A DNA stretch of 64,000 bases from Terribacillus saccharophilus (lineage in GTDB: Bacteria; Bacillota; Bacilli; Bacillales; Amphibacillaceae), in the NCBI RefSeq assembly GCF_002272075.1, contig NZ_NPBJ01000027.1, positions 1 to 64,000 on the forward strand. The letters are read 5' to 3'. The notes beneath the pieces are model-generated. The model was given only the letters and a program-made list of their open reading frames with translations, did no database searches and was not told the DNA's origin. A program made the position numbers and the translations under genes. Of this stretch, positions 1 through 8,094 are shown piece by piece (positions within the stretch are counted from its first letter, which is position 1; every line of letters begins with the position of its first letter).

Positions 1-52
1 CCCAGCCTCTTTTTTTGTTATAAGTACGAGCGGTATAGGTTCATAGTTATCA

Positions 53-92
53 AGGCTGCAGATTGAGATTTCTGCAGCCTATTCATTTTTTC
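53..92 (+). terminator. Rho-independent terminator of an upstream gene
   Basis: A hairpin with arms AGGCTGCAGA and TCTGCAGCCT is followed by a T-rich stretch (TTTTTTC). It lies before the feuA promoter and so should end a transcript that enters from the left edge. The first bases of the window (CCCAGCCTC then seven T) look like the 3' half of another terminator cut by the window edge. Confidence 0.7.
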
Positions 93-117
93 TATACAGC
101 AAATTTCCATTTATTTA

Positions 118-166
118 TTGCATAAATTCTCTATTTTGTTATAGTTGATTATGATAATCATTATCA
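118..166 (+). promoter_or_regulatory. feu promoter with Fur box
   Basis: TTGCAT at 118-123 and TATAGT at 140-145, 16 bp apart, form a sigma-A type promoter. Directly downstream, 147-165 matches the classical 19-bp Fur box (GATAATGATAATCATTATC) at all but one position. Ferric-uptake repressor bound here would cover the transcription start, so the siderophore operon should be on only under iron starvation. Confidence 0.88.
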
Positions 167-222
167 ATTAGGCGATTGCTTTAGTCCTGATCAAGCTAAA
201 GTACGAAAGGGAGAAGAGCAAA

Positions 223-1170
223 ATGAAGTGGAAAACAGTAACTGGTATTGGTCTTGCAGCAGCCTTGAGCTTTTCTTTGGCAGCTTGCGGAAATAGCGAC
301 GATACAGCATCTAGCGAATCATCGGATAAGAAGGAACAGCAGATTACATATTTGGATAAGGAATACTCGCTTCCAGCAGAAACGGATACAATCGTGACAG
401 CAAGTCTCGAGTCAATGGAGGATGCAGCTGTATTGGGAGTAAAGCCTGCCGGGGCGCTATCTGTGGGTGGTGAAACCCCTCCATATTTAGAAGAAGATTT
501 ATCAGGTGTAGAATTGATTGGCGAGAAAATGCAGCCAAATTACGAAACGATTCTTTCACTTGACCCCGATGTGATTCTAGGATCTTCTAAGTTTCCTGAG
601 GATGTTAGCAAGTCACTAAATGACATAGCTATGACTATTCCATACTCTCATATCTCGGAGAACTGGGAAGCGAATCTGGAGCTGCTCGGTTCCTTGACTG
701 GCAAAGAGGATGAAGCTGAACAGATCATTTCAGATTATGAAAAGGATTCGCAGGAAGCCAAAACGGAACTTGGAGAAGTGCTTAAGGATAAGCAGGTGTT
801 AGTAGTCAGAATCCGGGCAGGCAGTCTGTACGTTTATCCGCAGAATGTCTATTTGAATCCTGTATTATACAGTGATCTAGGCTTGCAAGTACCTGAAGTT
901 ATCAATGAAGCGGAAGCACAGGCGGAAATTTCCTTGGAGAAGCTGGCAGAAGTAAATCCGGATTATCTGTTCCTGCAATTTGAAACGACTGAAAATCCTG
1001 AGAAAGCTAGTGCTTTGGAAGACCTGCAAAACAACGACATATTCAAGTCTATTAATGCAGCAAAGGAAGATCATGTATTCGTGAATGCTATCGATCCATT
1101 GGCACAGGGCGGAACGGCATGGAGCAAGACAGAATTCCTGAAAGCAGCAACTGAAAAGCTGGCTGAATAA
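223..1170 (+). CDS. feuA: Iron-catecholate siderophore-binding lipoprotein, FeuA type
   Basis: This is the extracellular receptor of an iron-siderophore ABC importer. The N-terminus is a lipoprotein signal with lipobox LAAC (Cys22). The rest is a type III periplasmic-binding-protein fold, with landmarks ESMEDA, HISENW, VVRIR and the C-terminal DPLAQGGTAWSK. These match my recollection of Bacillus subtilis FeuA, which binds bacillibactin and enterobactin, and the 315-residue length agrees. It is the first gene of an operon with two permeases and an esterase, preceded by a Fur box. The ligand is inferred from family resemblance. A spacing of about nine bases from GGGAGAAG to the ATG supports this start. 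Confidence 0.9.
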   Translation: MKWKTVTGIGLAAALSFSLAACGNSDDTASSESSDKKEQQITYLDKEYSLPAETDTIVTASLESMEDAAVLGVKPAGALSVGGETPPYLEEDLSGVELIGEKMQPNYETILSLDPDVILGSSKFPEDVSKSLNDIAMTIPYSHISENWEANLELLGSLTGKEDEAEQIISDYEKDSQEAKTELGEVLKDKQVLVVRIRAGSLYVYPQNVYLNPVLYSDLGLQVPEVINEAEAQAEISLEKLAEVNPDYLFLQFETTENPEKASALEDLQNNDIFKSINAAKEDHVFVNAIDPLAQGGTAWSKTEFLKAATEKLAE

Positions 1171-1173
1171 GCA

Positions 1174-2187
1174 ATGTATGGCACAAAGAATAGAATTGCT
1201 TGGATAGTGCTGCTCACTGCTCCTTTGACAGGAGTGCTCGTTGTATTCGCTTCAGTATTATATGGGGTTAAGGATATGCCAATCAGTACGATTTGGGATG
1301 CGATTTTACATTATGATTCTGACAATGTAGACCATACCATCTTGCTGACTGCGAGACTGCCAAGAGCTTTGGCTGCCTTGCTGGTAGGTGCTTTTTTAGC
1401 GATAGCTGGGTCAATTATGCAAGGCATCACACGGAATTATCTTGCTTCTCCATCTATCATGGGAGTCAATGACGGTTCTGCACTAGTAATTACATTGTGC
1501 ATGGTCCTTGTTCCTGGTCTATCTGATCATATGATGATTCTTTCCTCTATGGCAGGCTCTGCAGTGGGTGCCGGTATCGTATTCGGCTTTGCCTCGCTGC
1601 TGAAAAATGGAATGGCTCCAGTTCAACTGGCTATTATCGGGACAGTCATCGGAACATTTCTCAGCGGCTGTGCAGCAGCTTTCGCCTCCTATTATCAGGT
1701 GTCACAGCATGTAAGCATTTGGTATAACGCGAGAATGGACGGAGTAGATGTCCATATGCTGAAATTGGCTGTGCCGATTGGTCTTATTGGGCTCGTTTTG
1801 GCTATGTCGGTATCCAAATCGGTCACGATCATGGCACTGGGTGAGGAAGTTGCTGCGGGACTTGGGCAGAAGACAGTTTATATCAAGATGATTAGCATGC
1901 TCAGCGTCGTCTGCCTGACAGGGACAGCTGTCGCCCTTGTCGGGAAGATAGCTTTTGTCGGACTTGTTGTCCCGCATATTACCCGTTTTCTAATCGGGGT
2001 TGATTACCGTCTGCTCATTCCTTGCTCTGCAGTGATTGGCGGAATATTCCTCTGCTTATCCGATGTGGTCAGTCGCTTTATCAACGCACCGTTCGAAACA
2101 CCAATTGGAGTGGTGACTGCTTTTATAGGCGTTCCATTCTTCCTTTATCTCATTTGGAGAAAGGGAGGGAAGCAATATGCGGCTTAG
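1174..2187 (+). CDS. feuB: Iron-siderophore ABC permease, FeuB type (FecCD family)
   Basis: An integral membrane permease subunit of the FecCD/BtuC family with about nine to ten hydrophobic helices over 337 residues. Family landmarks are the ARLPRALAALLVGAFLAIAG segment near residue 52, the GxITRNxLASPxIMG-type motif around 80-95, and the FVGLVVPHI motif near 266 that contacts the ATPase. It starts three bases after the feuA stop and overlaps the next gene by 11 bases, so the three are translationally linked. It should pair with the downstream permease as a heterodimeric channel for the ferric siderophore. Confidence 0.88.
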   Translation: MYGTKNRIAWIVLLTAPLTGVLVVFASVLYGVKDMPISTIWDAILHYDSDNVDHTILLTARLPRALAALLVGAFLAIAGSIMQGITRNYLASPSIMGVNDGSALVITLCMVLVPGLSDHMMILSSMAGSAVGAGIVFGFASLLKNGMAPVQLAIIGTVIGTFLSGCAAAFASYYQVSQHVSIWYNARMDGVDVHMLKLAVPIGLIGLVLAMSVSKSVTIMALGEEVAAGLGQKTVYIKMISMLSVVCLTGTAVALVGKIAFVGLVVPHITRFLIGVDYRLLIPCSAVIGGIFLCLSDVVSRFINAPFETPIGVVTAFIGVPFFLYLIWRKGGKQYAA

Positions 2188-3214
2188 TATCGGCTCAAAA
2201 TTAATTCTAAGTGGAATGATTATTAGTTTGCTGCTGCTGCTTTCCATCTATCTGCATATAACGAGCGGCAGCTATACGATGACTGTAGGAGATATTTCTA
2301 GAACATTATTTGGATTGAGTGATGATCGCAAGCTTGAATTGGTTATCTTTCAGTTCCGTCTGCCGCGGATTGTAATTGGGGCACTTGTCGGCGCAGGTTT
2401 AGGCATCGCAGGAACTGTGATGCAAGGAGTCACGCGTAATGGATTGGCCGATCCGGGAATACTTGGCATCAATGCTGGTGCGGGGACAGCCATTGTTCTA
2501 TATATCTTCTTTTTTCAAGGGATGATTCAATCCGAGACAATTGGCGGTTGGCTGGCGGTCTTGATGATGCCGATATTCGGCTTCATTGGCGGGCTGCTGG
2601 TGGCGCTGCTTATTTTTGCTTTCTCCTGGCGGCAGGGAACGCTTGATATGCAGCGGCTCATCCTGACGGGTATCGCTCTTGGAACAGGATTTGGAGCGCT
2701 GTCGCTATACATATCATTGAAGATGAATGCGAATGATTTTGAAATGGCCACTGTCTGGACGACAGGCAGCATTTATAATGCGAATTGGATTTATATCTAT
2801 GCGATGCTGCCTTGGATCATCATCCTTGGTGCAGTGCTTTACCGGAAATCATATTTGCTCAATTATTTTCAATTGAGCGATGACTCGATTCGGAGCCTAG
2901 GCATCCGTAATGAACGCGAAAAGGCGATACTGCTGCTAGCAAGCATTGGTCTGGTGAGTGCCTGTGTGTCCGTTTCAGGTGGGATTGCATTTGTCGGATT
3001 GATTGCACCGCATATCAGCAGGCGTCTTGTCGGAAATGATTACCGATATAATATGCCAATCAGTGCTTTAACTGGCATGGTGCTGCTCGTCTTTTCAGAT
3101 TATATTGCGAAGACTGTTTTTGCGCCGGCAGAACTGGCAGTAGGAATTGTTGTATCAATTATAGGCGTACCTTATTTCTTGTACTTACTGGCAAAAGCAA
3201 ACAAAGGAGGCTGA
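2177..3214 (+). CDS. feuC: Iron-siderophore ABC permease, FeuC type (FecCD family)
   Basis: The second FecCD-family permease, 345 residues with about nine to ten membrane helices. It has the family signatures FRLPRIVIGALVGAGLGIAG, QGVTRNGLADPGILGINAG and FVGLIAPHI. It overlaps feuB by 11 bases. The pairing SBP-permease-permease without a nucleotide-binding subunit is as in the B. subtilis feu operon, where an unlinked ATPase (YusV) powers several siderophore importers. An equivalent is presumably encoded elsewhere. Confidence 0.88.
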   Translation: MRLSIGSKLILSGMIISLLLLLSIYLHITSGSYTMTVGDISRTLFGLSDDRKLELVIFQFRLPRIVIGALVGAGLGIAGTVMQGVTRNGLADPGILGINAGAGTAIVLYIFFFQGMIQSETIGGWLAVLMMPIFGFIGGLLVALLIFAFSWRQGTLDMQRLILTGIALGTGFGALSLYISLKMNANDFEMATVWTTGSIYNANWIYIYAMLPWIIILGAVLYRKSYLLNYFQLSDDSIRSLGIRNEREKAILLLASIGLVSACVSVSGGIAFVGLIAPHISRRLVGNDYRYNMPISALTGMVLLVFSDYIAKTVFAPAELAVGIVVSIIGVPYFLYLLAKANKGG

Positions 3215-3218
3215 AAAC

Positions 3219-3965
3219 ATGACAGAGGAATGGACACTTTCGGGGAAAGAGCCTGGAGTGAATTACCGTGTGCAACTATTTATCCCGGATCAACCCCCTC
3301 AATCAGAAGATGGCTATCCGGTTATCTATATGCTGGATGGAAATGCTTATTTTGGATTCGGTGCAGATGTCATACGCAATCAATCTCATAATATGCTTAA
3401 AACCGGAGTGGATCCGGCAATAGTTGTAGGTATAGCATTAGATGCAGAAGAGACGGTTATTAGGGAACGGCGTTTTTATGATTTTACACCGCCAGCATCA
3501 GCTTATGAATTTCCAGATAGAATGAAATGGAAAACAACCGGAAAGCATGGAGGAGCAGATATTTTCCTGGATTGGCTCATAGATGAGCTGCAGCCGAGAA
3601 TCTTGGAAAACTATAACGTTCAGCATGAAAAGCAATGTCTGTACGGTCATTCCTTGGGTGGATTGTTTACGCTGTACAGCATGTTCAAACGTCCAGAAGC
3701 TTTCCAATGCTATTTGGCTATCAGTCCTTCTATTTGGTGGAATGACAAGCATATCTATTCCTTTTTGAACAAAGCCAAAGATTCCAAGCTCTTCATTGGT
3801 GTAGGAGAAAAGGAAGGTTTCATGGTAGAAGATGCGTTGGCGCTCTATCATCGTTTACCGAGCTCTATAGATGAAAAGACTGCATACTACGTTGCAGATG
3901 ATGAAAATCACGCGTCAGTCGTTCCTGCTACGCTTAGTCGAGCGTTCCGCTATTTCTTCAGCTGA
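3219..3965 (+). CDS. Siderophore esterase-like alpha/beta hydrolase (YbbA/Fes type)
   Basis: A cytoplasmic alpha/beta hydrolase of the putative esterase (Fes/IroE) family, 248 residues. The nucleophile elbow GHSLGG places the catalytic serine at 145, and His231 in ENHASV is the likely catalytic histidine. It begins four bases after feuC with AAAGGAGG in front, so it belongs to the operon. The position matches ybbA after feuABC in B. subtilis. Trilactone hydrolases of this family release iron by cutting the siderophore backbone after import, which is the inferred role here. The exact substrate cannot be read from the sequence. Confidence 0.8.
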   Translation: MTEEWTLSGKEPGVNYRVQLFIPDQPPQSEDGYPVIYMLDGNAYFGFGADVIRNQSHNMLKTGVDPAIVVGIALDAEETVIRERRFYDFTPPASAYEFPDRMKWKTTGKHGGADIFLDWLIDELQPRILENYNVQHEKQCLYGHSLGGLFTLYSMFKRPEAFQCYLAISPSIWWNDKHIYSFLNKAKDSKLFIGVGEKEGFMVEDALALYHRLPSSIDEKTAYYVADDENHASVVPATLSRAFRYFFS

Positions 3966-4036
3966 CCCGGTTTTTTTGTTTCCTGCTCGATATCTGCTAA
4001 AATGAGAGGAAGCGATCAAAACGGAGGGATGTCCAC

Positions 4037-4678
4037 ATGCAAGCCTTTATCCGGAACGACCAATATAACAATATTAAGGAACAGGTACAGCAGCTCGTGA
4101 ATAGTTCTGCTGCTGTAAGAGATATAGACATCATTTTTGGACTCCGCTCATTAGCTGAAGAGAAGATTCTGAATCGATTCGAGAAGCTCTCAGAGGAAGA
4201 GGCGGAAATGATTAAAAGAATCCAGGGTGTGCAGGATGAAATCGATGCAGAGCTCTTTTTAGCTCAGCTGCGTCCATCCATCAAGCCATTTCCTGCGCTT
4301 ACGGAACAGCAGTTGCGGAAGCTATTCCCGAAAGTGAAGCATTTACATGTACCGAAACTTGATGAATTCGATTGGGAAAAAACATCCTATCTAGGGTGGA
4401 ATGATCCTGGTCAGCAGGCAAAATACATGGTCGCCCCACATGAGGATGGCATGATGGCCGTCCGCGGCACTATGACCCCATCCTCTCAGCCTGGGATGTG
4501 CACCATTTGCAATAAGCTAGAAAGTGTAGGATTATTCATGGCAGATTCAATTGGGCGCGGCCAAGGGACGTATGTAAAACGCGGAAACTATGTTTGCAGG
4601 GATAGCGCCAAGTGTAATCGAAATCTAACAGATATCAACCGCTTCTACAGCTTCATCTCTAATCTGCATGCATCATAA
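4037..4678 (+). CDS. FusB/FusC-family elongation factor G-binding protein
   Basis: 213 residues with a helical N-terminal part and a C-terminal four-cysteine zinc-binding module: Cys155 and Cys158 (CTIC), then Cys187 and Cys193. This is the layout of the FusB/FusC/FBP family, which binds EF-G and frees it from stalled ribosomes; in staphylococci such proteins give fusidic acid resistance. Chromosomal copies are common in bacilli, so resistance should not be assumed. It has its own ribosome site (CGGAGGGATG) and ends before a bidirectional terminator. Confidence 0.82.
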   Translation: MQAFIRNDQYNNIKEQVQQLVNSSAAVRDIDIIFGLRSLAEEKILNRFEKLSEEEAEMIKRIQGVQDEIDAELFLAQLRPSIKPFPALTEQQLRKLFPKVKHLHVPKLDEFDWEKTSYLGWNDPGQQAKYMVAPHEDGMMAVRGTMTPSSQPGMCTICNKLESVGLFMADSIGRGQGTYVKRGNYVCRDSAKCNRNLTDINRFYSFISNLHAS

Positions 4679-4680
4679 AT

Positions 4681-4722
4681 AAAGAAGGAGCACATGCCTT
4701 GAGGCGAGTGCTCCTTCTTTTA
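4681..4722. terminator. Bidirectional terminator
   Basis: The perfect arms AAAGAAGGAGCAC and GTGCTCCTTCTTT enclose a 14-base loop and have A and T runs on the two sides. It separates the convergent EF-G-binding protein gene and the lipoprotein gene, whose stop codon lies at its edge. Confidence 0.88.
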
Positions 4723-5391
4723 TTCTTCGGGCAGATCAAATGTCAAATCAGCTGCCAGCAAGTCTTCTTCTTTATCAGTGATACTGGAGATACGCAATGA
4801 GAAGGAATCTTCTTCTTTGTAATCTTCCTGATCCATGAGGAAGACAACATATTTGGTCGAAGTCTGGCCAGGTTCGATCTCACCAGAATCTGCTTCCAAA
4901 ACATTATGGTTCAGGATCCGGTATGTTGGAGTTTCAAGAAAAGCACCCATTTCCTTTAATGGTACCGCACTTTCCCCATCATTCTTCACTTCCAGCTTCG
5001 CTGTCGCTGCAACAATTTTCTCCGGATCCTCGAAACCGGTGAAGGAATCCTCATAGGAATCTGCCGGTTTCAGCTTCGTATATTGAATCCCTTTCAGGGT
5101 CACTTCCAGATTATCATCATTTTTGGACTGATCAAAGTTCTGTTCAGCTAGCATTTCCTTATCTGCAACCGCATCTTTCGTCAGGCGGTCCGGGAAGTAG
5201 GGATTTTCTGCTGTCACAGTGTCCGTCAAATTGACAGACAATGCATCTGTATCTTCGTTTCCTTCTGTAACTGCTGCTTGTGCCGTCGGTGCCTTTGGCT
5301 CTTCGGCTGCTTTTTCGTCCTTACTGCAGGCGGATAAAGTCAATGCGATTGCGAACAACAATACTGCAGCTGGAATACGGAACAGTTTCAT
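4720..5391 (-). CDS. Putative lipoprotein with DUF5068/DUF4352-like domain
   Basis: 223 residues with a lipoprotein signal peptide ending in LSAC (Cys22), then a low-complexity acidic and Ala-rich linker to about residue 50. A beta-rich domain of about 150 residues follows (LEVTLKGIQYT, AATAKLEVKNDG, TKYVVFLM), which resembles the immunoglobulin-like DUF4352/DUF5068 group of Gram-positive surface lipoproteins. That assignment is by general resemblance only. It is monocistronic, anchored outside the membrane and of unknown function. Confidence 0.7.
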   Translation of the reverse strand: MKLFRIPAAVLLFAIALTLSACSKDEKAAEEPKAPTAQAAVTEGNEDTDALSVNLTDTVTAENPYFPDRLTKDAVADKEMLAEQNFDQSKNDDNLEVTLKGIQYTKLKPADSYEDSFTGFEDPEKIVAATAKLEVKNDGESAVPLKEMGAFLETPTYRILNHNVLEADSGEIEPGQTSTKYVVFLMDQEDYKEEDSFSLRISSITDKEEDLLAADLTFDLPEE

Positions 5392-5725
5392 ATACTTCTT
5401 TCATCCTCTCTTTTAACAAGATCGTCTTCTAGAAAATAAGTAAATAAAGACATAAATATCATACCGTAACCCTATATGGAATGAAATGAAAAGAGCCTAA
5501 TTTCCTAGAAGAAAGTCTAGGAAGGGCTGGAAAAATTGGAGATGAGAGGTATCATTTCTTTCTGTTAGCTGGTAAAATGTAGGAGAGTATGAGCAATGTA
5601 TAACAAACAGAAAAGAGTTACATCTACAGCATTTTTTTATTGCATAAATTCTGAAGTGCGATATATATTTAGAAAGTATGAATCAGGATTGGAAGCAAGT
5701 ACATTAAGTGAGGAGAACGCGGAAA
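5392..5725. other. Intergenic region with candidate promoter
   Basis: About 330 bp without a convincing gene. A possible promoter for the downstream PH-domain gene is TTGCAT at 5640-5645 and TATATT at 5664-5669 (18-bp spacer). A 69-codon open frame here has no ribosome site or family resemblance and was not accepted. Confidence 0.4.
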
Positions 5726-6112
5726 ATGGGGCAAAGAAGAGATCTGAAGGAATTGTCCATGTACCTAGAAGAAGACGAACGAATTTTTCTCTACGTACAA
5801 AGTAAGCTCGACGAGAGGAATGGCATCCTTGGTGTCACACAGAACCGAATCCTGTTTACGCACAAACCGTTGATAAAACCAGCTTATCTGGATACGACCA
5901 GCTATGACAGCATCGACTATATCCTTTATACAGAGGGTACAGGGGAAGGCGAATTGTCTATCCATATGAATAATGGAGATATAAAATATGTAACAAGCCA
6001 TCGCCTGATCCATCTAAAGGGTGTAAGTGATATCGTCAGGATGTTCGTTAACAATCATCAGCGTGATCTCTTGTTCCGGAATACGTTCAATCGCAAGCAA
6101 TTGTTGGAATAG
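5726..6112 (+). CDS. Bacterial PH-like domain protein (YokE type)
   Basis: 128 residues starting at the ATG in GGAAAATGGGG, ten bases after AGGAG; an upstream in-frame GTG at 5708 would leave no ribosome site. The pattern LEEDERIFLYVQSKLDERNGILGVTQNRILF followed by short strands and YDSIDYI resembles the bacterial pleckstrin-homology fold (YokE/DUF1696-like group): an exposure strand, a turn with a G[IV]L.[VA]T..R signature and a C-terminal helix. No enzyme motif is present. The function is unknown. Confidence 0.6.
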   Translation: MGQRRDLKELSMYLEEDERIFLYVQSKLDERNGILGVTQNRILFTHKPLIKPAYLDTTSYDSIDYILYTEGTGEGELSIHMNNGDIKYVTSHRLIHLKGVSDIVRMFVNNHQRDLLFRNTFNRKQLLE

Positions 6113-6340
6113 ATAGACGCAGGGAACAGAAGCAGTAGGATGGAAAACTGTCATAGAGAGCTGCCGGAAGGTGCAAGGCAGTCAGAGAAACATCCGAACT
6201 CATCTGTGAGTGCCCGGGAGGAAATGCCTGGTCGGCTGGCAGCCGTTATCAGCTTTGAGGGTGAGCTGGCTTTCTCGCCGAAAAAGAGTGGTACCACAAT
6301 GTCCATTGTCTCTTTAGGAGATGGTGGACATTTTTTTATA
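6113..6340 (+). promoter_or_regulatory. T-box leader, apparent leucine specifier (CTC)
   Basis: A T-box riboswitch leader. Stem I carries AGTAGGATGG, AGAGAG at 6155-6160 and GGTGCAAGGCAG. The specifier loop reads GAA-CTC-ATCTGTGAG, placing a leucine codon at 6199-6201. CGTTATC follows near 6244, then the T-box proper GAGTGGTACCAC at 6286-6297. A 14-bp terminator stem (6299-6330) with seven T ends the element. The specifier call comes from alignment with the threonine and isoleucine leaders in this same window. Uncharged tRNA should pair with TGGT and prevent termination, inducing the HIT operon when that amino acid is short. Confidence 0.88.
6299..6337 (+). terminator. T-box terminator hairpin
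   Basis: ATGTCCATTGTCTC pairs over 14 positions (with G-U pairs) with GAGATGGTGGACAT and is followed by TTTTTTT. Its 5' arm lies directly after the T-box sequence that would form the competing antiterminator. Confidence 0.88.
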
Positions 6341-6356
6341 TAAGGAGGAGTGCACT

Positions 6357-6815
6357 ATGGAGAATTGCTTTATCTGTGACAAGCATGCAGGACGTATAGA
6401 AGTGAGCGGTGATTGTATTTATGAAGACGAATATATTTATATGAGTCATATCGATAAAAAGGGACAACCGACTTATCTTGGTCATATTATGCTCGATTTG
6501 AAACGCCATGTCCCACAAATCGGGGATATGTCGGAGGAAGAAGCGGCTGCATTCGGTATTGCAATGAAACGCGCTGCAAAGGCATTGCAGGGGACATTGC
6601 AAGCAGAGCATGTGTACACACTTGTCTCCGGAAATGCTGTGCCTCATGTTCACATGCATATCATTCCTAGATATGCAGGAACTCCTGAAAAATACTGGGG
6701 ACCGATGGATGTTTATGCTTGGCCAGATGCGCCTTTTGGCGGAGAGTTGGAAATAAGAGAGGTCACAGCAAAACTACAGTGCTTTATGAAAGAGAATTTC
6801 CGTGCAAACGTTTAG
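6357..6815 (+). CDS. HIT-family nucleotide hydrolase/transferase
   Basis: 152 residues of the histidine-triad superfamily. The catalytic triad His97-x-His99-x-His101 sits in VPHVHMHIIP. A CFIC pair at residues 4-7 could bind zinc, as in many HIT proteins. Family members hydrolyse or transfer nucleotidyl groups from adenylated or guanylated compounds; the substrate is not readable here. The start at 6357 follows AAGGAGGAG, while an upstream in-frame ATG lies inside the terminator hairpin. It is the first gene after the leucine-type T-box, an unusual target because HIT proteins do not make, load or transport amino acids. Confidence 0.85.
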   Translation: MENCFICDKHAGRIEVSGDCIYEDEYIYMSHIDKKGQPTYLGHIMLDLKRHVPQIGDMSEEEAAAFGIAMKRAAKALQGTLQAEHVYTLVSGNAVPHVHMHIIPRYAGTPEKYWGPMDVYAWPDAPFGGELEIREVTAKLQCFMKENFRANV

Positions 6816-7587
6816 TTGGACAGGCGATCAACATACATTCCTGGATGAACCCGATGTGAAGCAAATCGAGAGTCTTGTGTTAGGAAGACTTGGTGGAATG
6901 ACCCAGGCCGGTCAAACAAAAAACGAAGATGGAGTAGTATTGTTCATCGGAGAGAATTGGGAGTTCATACTTCTGATGGATGCGCATCATTCAGCAGATA
7001 GTGCTAGACTCGTTGCTGAAACTTTTCTGCAGGTAGAGCCTGAGTTACGAAAAGCTTGCGATGCAGCATCAGCATTTGGACAAGTACCTGCATTCGTTAC
7101 AGATCAATTATCCCAGCCTTCTTTCATGGAAGCATGTCGAAATGTTAATGGGGAGACTGCATGTCTCTTTGTCTTCCGTAAAGATGCATATGTCTGGTGG
7201 CTATCAATAGGAGATTGTCTTTTTTATCTGTTCCATAGTGAATTAGCGGATATGGGTGAGTTTGAGCAAAATACCCGACATTTTTACGAATGGATCGGTC
7301 AGCAAAATGCCTGGTCATTACATGTTCCCTCCTATACAACAGGTACGCGGCAGCTAAGAAAAGGAAAGAATCAACTTTTCATGACGACAGATGGGTTGCT
7401 GGAATGTCCAGGACTGAACATGGATGGTCAAAAACTATATGATTTGTTATCCAGAATGGATGATGATGCGTTTGTGCAGCGGCTGCTATCTGATTTGGAA
7501 TCTCATTCCGTTCGGGATAGCTCTACATTTGTTTGCTGGACAGTAGATATTGCAGAGGAAGGATTGATGCCAAGTGACAAATTATAA
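6802..7587 (+). CDS. PP2C-like protein phosphatase domain protein
   Basis: 261 residues starting from GTG inside the end of the HIT gene (14-base overlap), so probably translationally coupled. PP2C landmarks appear in order: GMTQAGQTKNEDG (32-44), a metal-binding LLMDAHHS (57-64), ETACLFVF, WWLSIGDCLFYL, MTTDGLLE and the terminal DSSTFVCW. The canonical DGMGG/DGHGG loop is replaced by DAHHS, so the catalytic geometry is non-standard. A serine/threonine phosphatase role is inferred and activity is unproven. It is the middle gene of the three-gene T-box operon. Confidence 0.75.
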   Translation: MQTFSWTGDQHTFLDEPDVKQIESLVLGRLGGMTQAGQTKNEDGVVLFIGENWEFILLMDAHHSADSARLVAETFLQVEPELRKACDAASAFGQVPAFVTDQLSQPSFMEACRNVNGETACLFVFRKDAYVWWLSIGDCLFYLFHSELADMGEFEQNTRHFYEWIGQQNAWSLHVPSYTTGTRQLRKGKNQLFMTTDGLLECPGLNMDGQKLYDLLSRMDDDAFVQRLLSDLESHSVRDSSTFVCWTVDIAEEGLMPSDKL

Positions 7588-8044
7588 CGAGAAAACAGAA
7601 GCTTTTTATCGAACGTATTTGGAACAAAACCCAGAGGCACCACAAACTTATACAGCCTGGAGCTTCGGCGGCGATGATGCTTTAGCGGATGAACTAGCTG
7701 AGCTGGTTGTTCAGGGGACCAAAACAGCAACATCTTCTAATCATCTGCTGTATGAATTGGAGAATGAGCCTGTCCCAGAACCTGGTCTTCATAGTATTGT
7801 TCTCGACAGAGCAGGAAATCCTCGTGCTGTGATTGAAATTATACAGGTAGAAGTAAAATCGTATAAAGAGGTTGATGAGACTTTTGCCTTCAAAGAAGGT
7901 GAAGGTGATCGTACACTTGCTTATTGGCGTTCTGTTCACGAGCCATTCTTCTCAAAGGAAATGGAAGAAATCGGACGTGACTTTTCAGCTGACATGCTTG
8001 TTGTATGTGAGGAATTCGCTGTACGGTTTATCGCTCATAAATAA
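7574..8044 (+). CDS. ASCH-domain protein (YhfF type)
   Basis: 156 residues that overlap the end of the phosphatase gene by 14 bases and start with GTG. The core GTKTATSSNHLLYE (about residues 49-62) and the C-terminal strand pattern (FSADMLVVCEEFAVRF) fit the ASCH fold. This is a small PUA-related beta-barrel proposed to bind RNA or modified nucleosides; one E. coli member hydrolyses N4-acetylcytidine. An RNA- or nucleoside-linked role would fit an operon controlled by tRNA charging, but that is inference. Confidence 0.78.
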   Translation: MTNYNEKTEAFYRTYLEQNPEAPQTYTAWSFGGDDALADELAELVVQGTKTATSSNHLLYELENEPVPEPGLHSIVLDRAGNPRAVIEIIQVEVKSYKEVDETFAFKEGEGDRTLAYWRSVHEPFFSKEMEEIGRDFSADMLVVCEEFAVRFIAHK

Positions 8045-8094
8045 TTGGTGTCCTGCACACACTGTAGACAAGAAGATACAGTGGAGGGAAACTG

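Noticed and set aside
5596-5805. 69-codon frame before the PH-domain gene
   Set aside because: No ribosome site, overlaps the PH-domain gene in another frame, low-complexity translation.
6140-6343. 67-codon frame upstream of the HIT gene
   Set aside because: It runs through the T-box and its terminator; conserved RNA elements explain the sequence.
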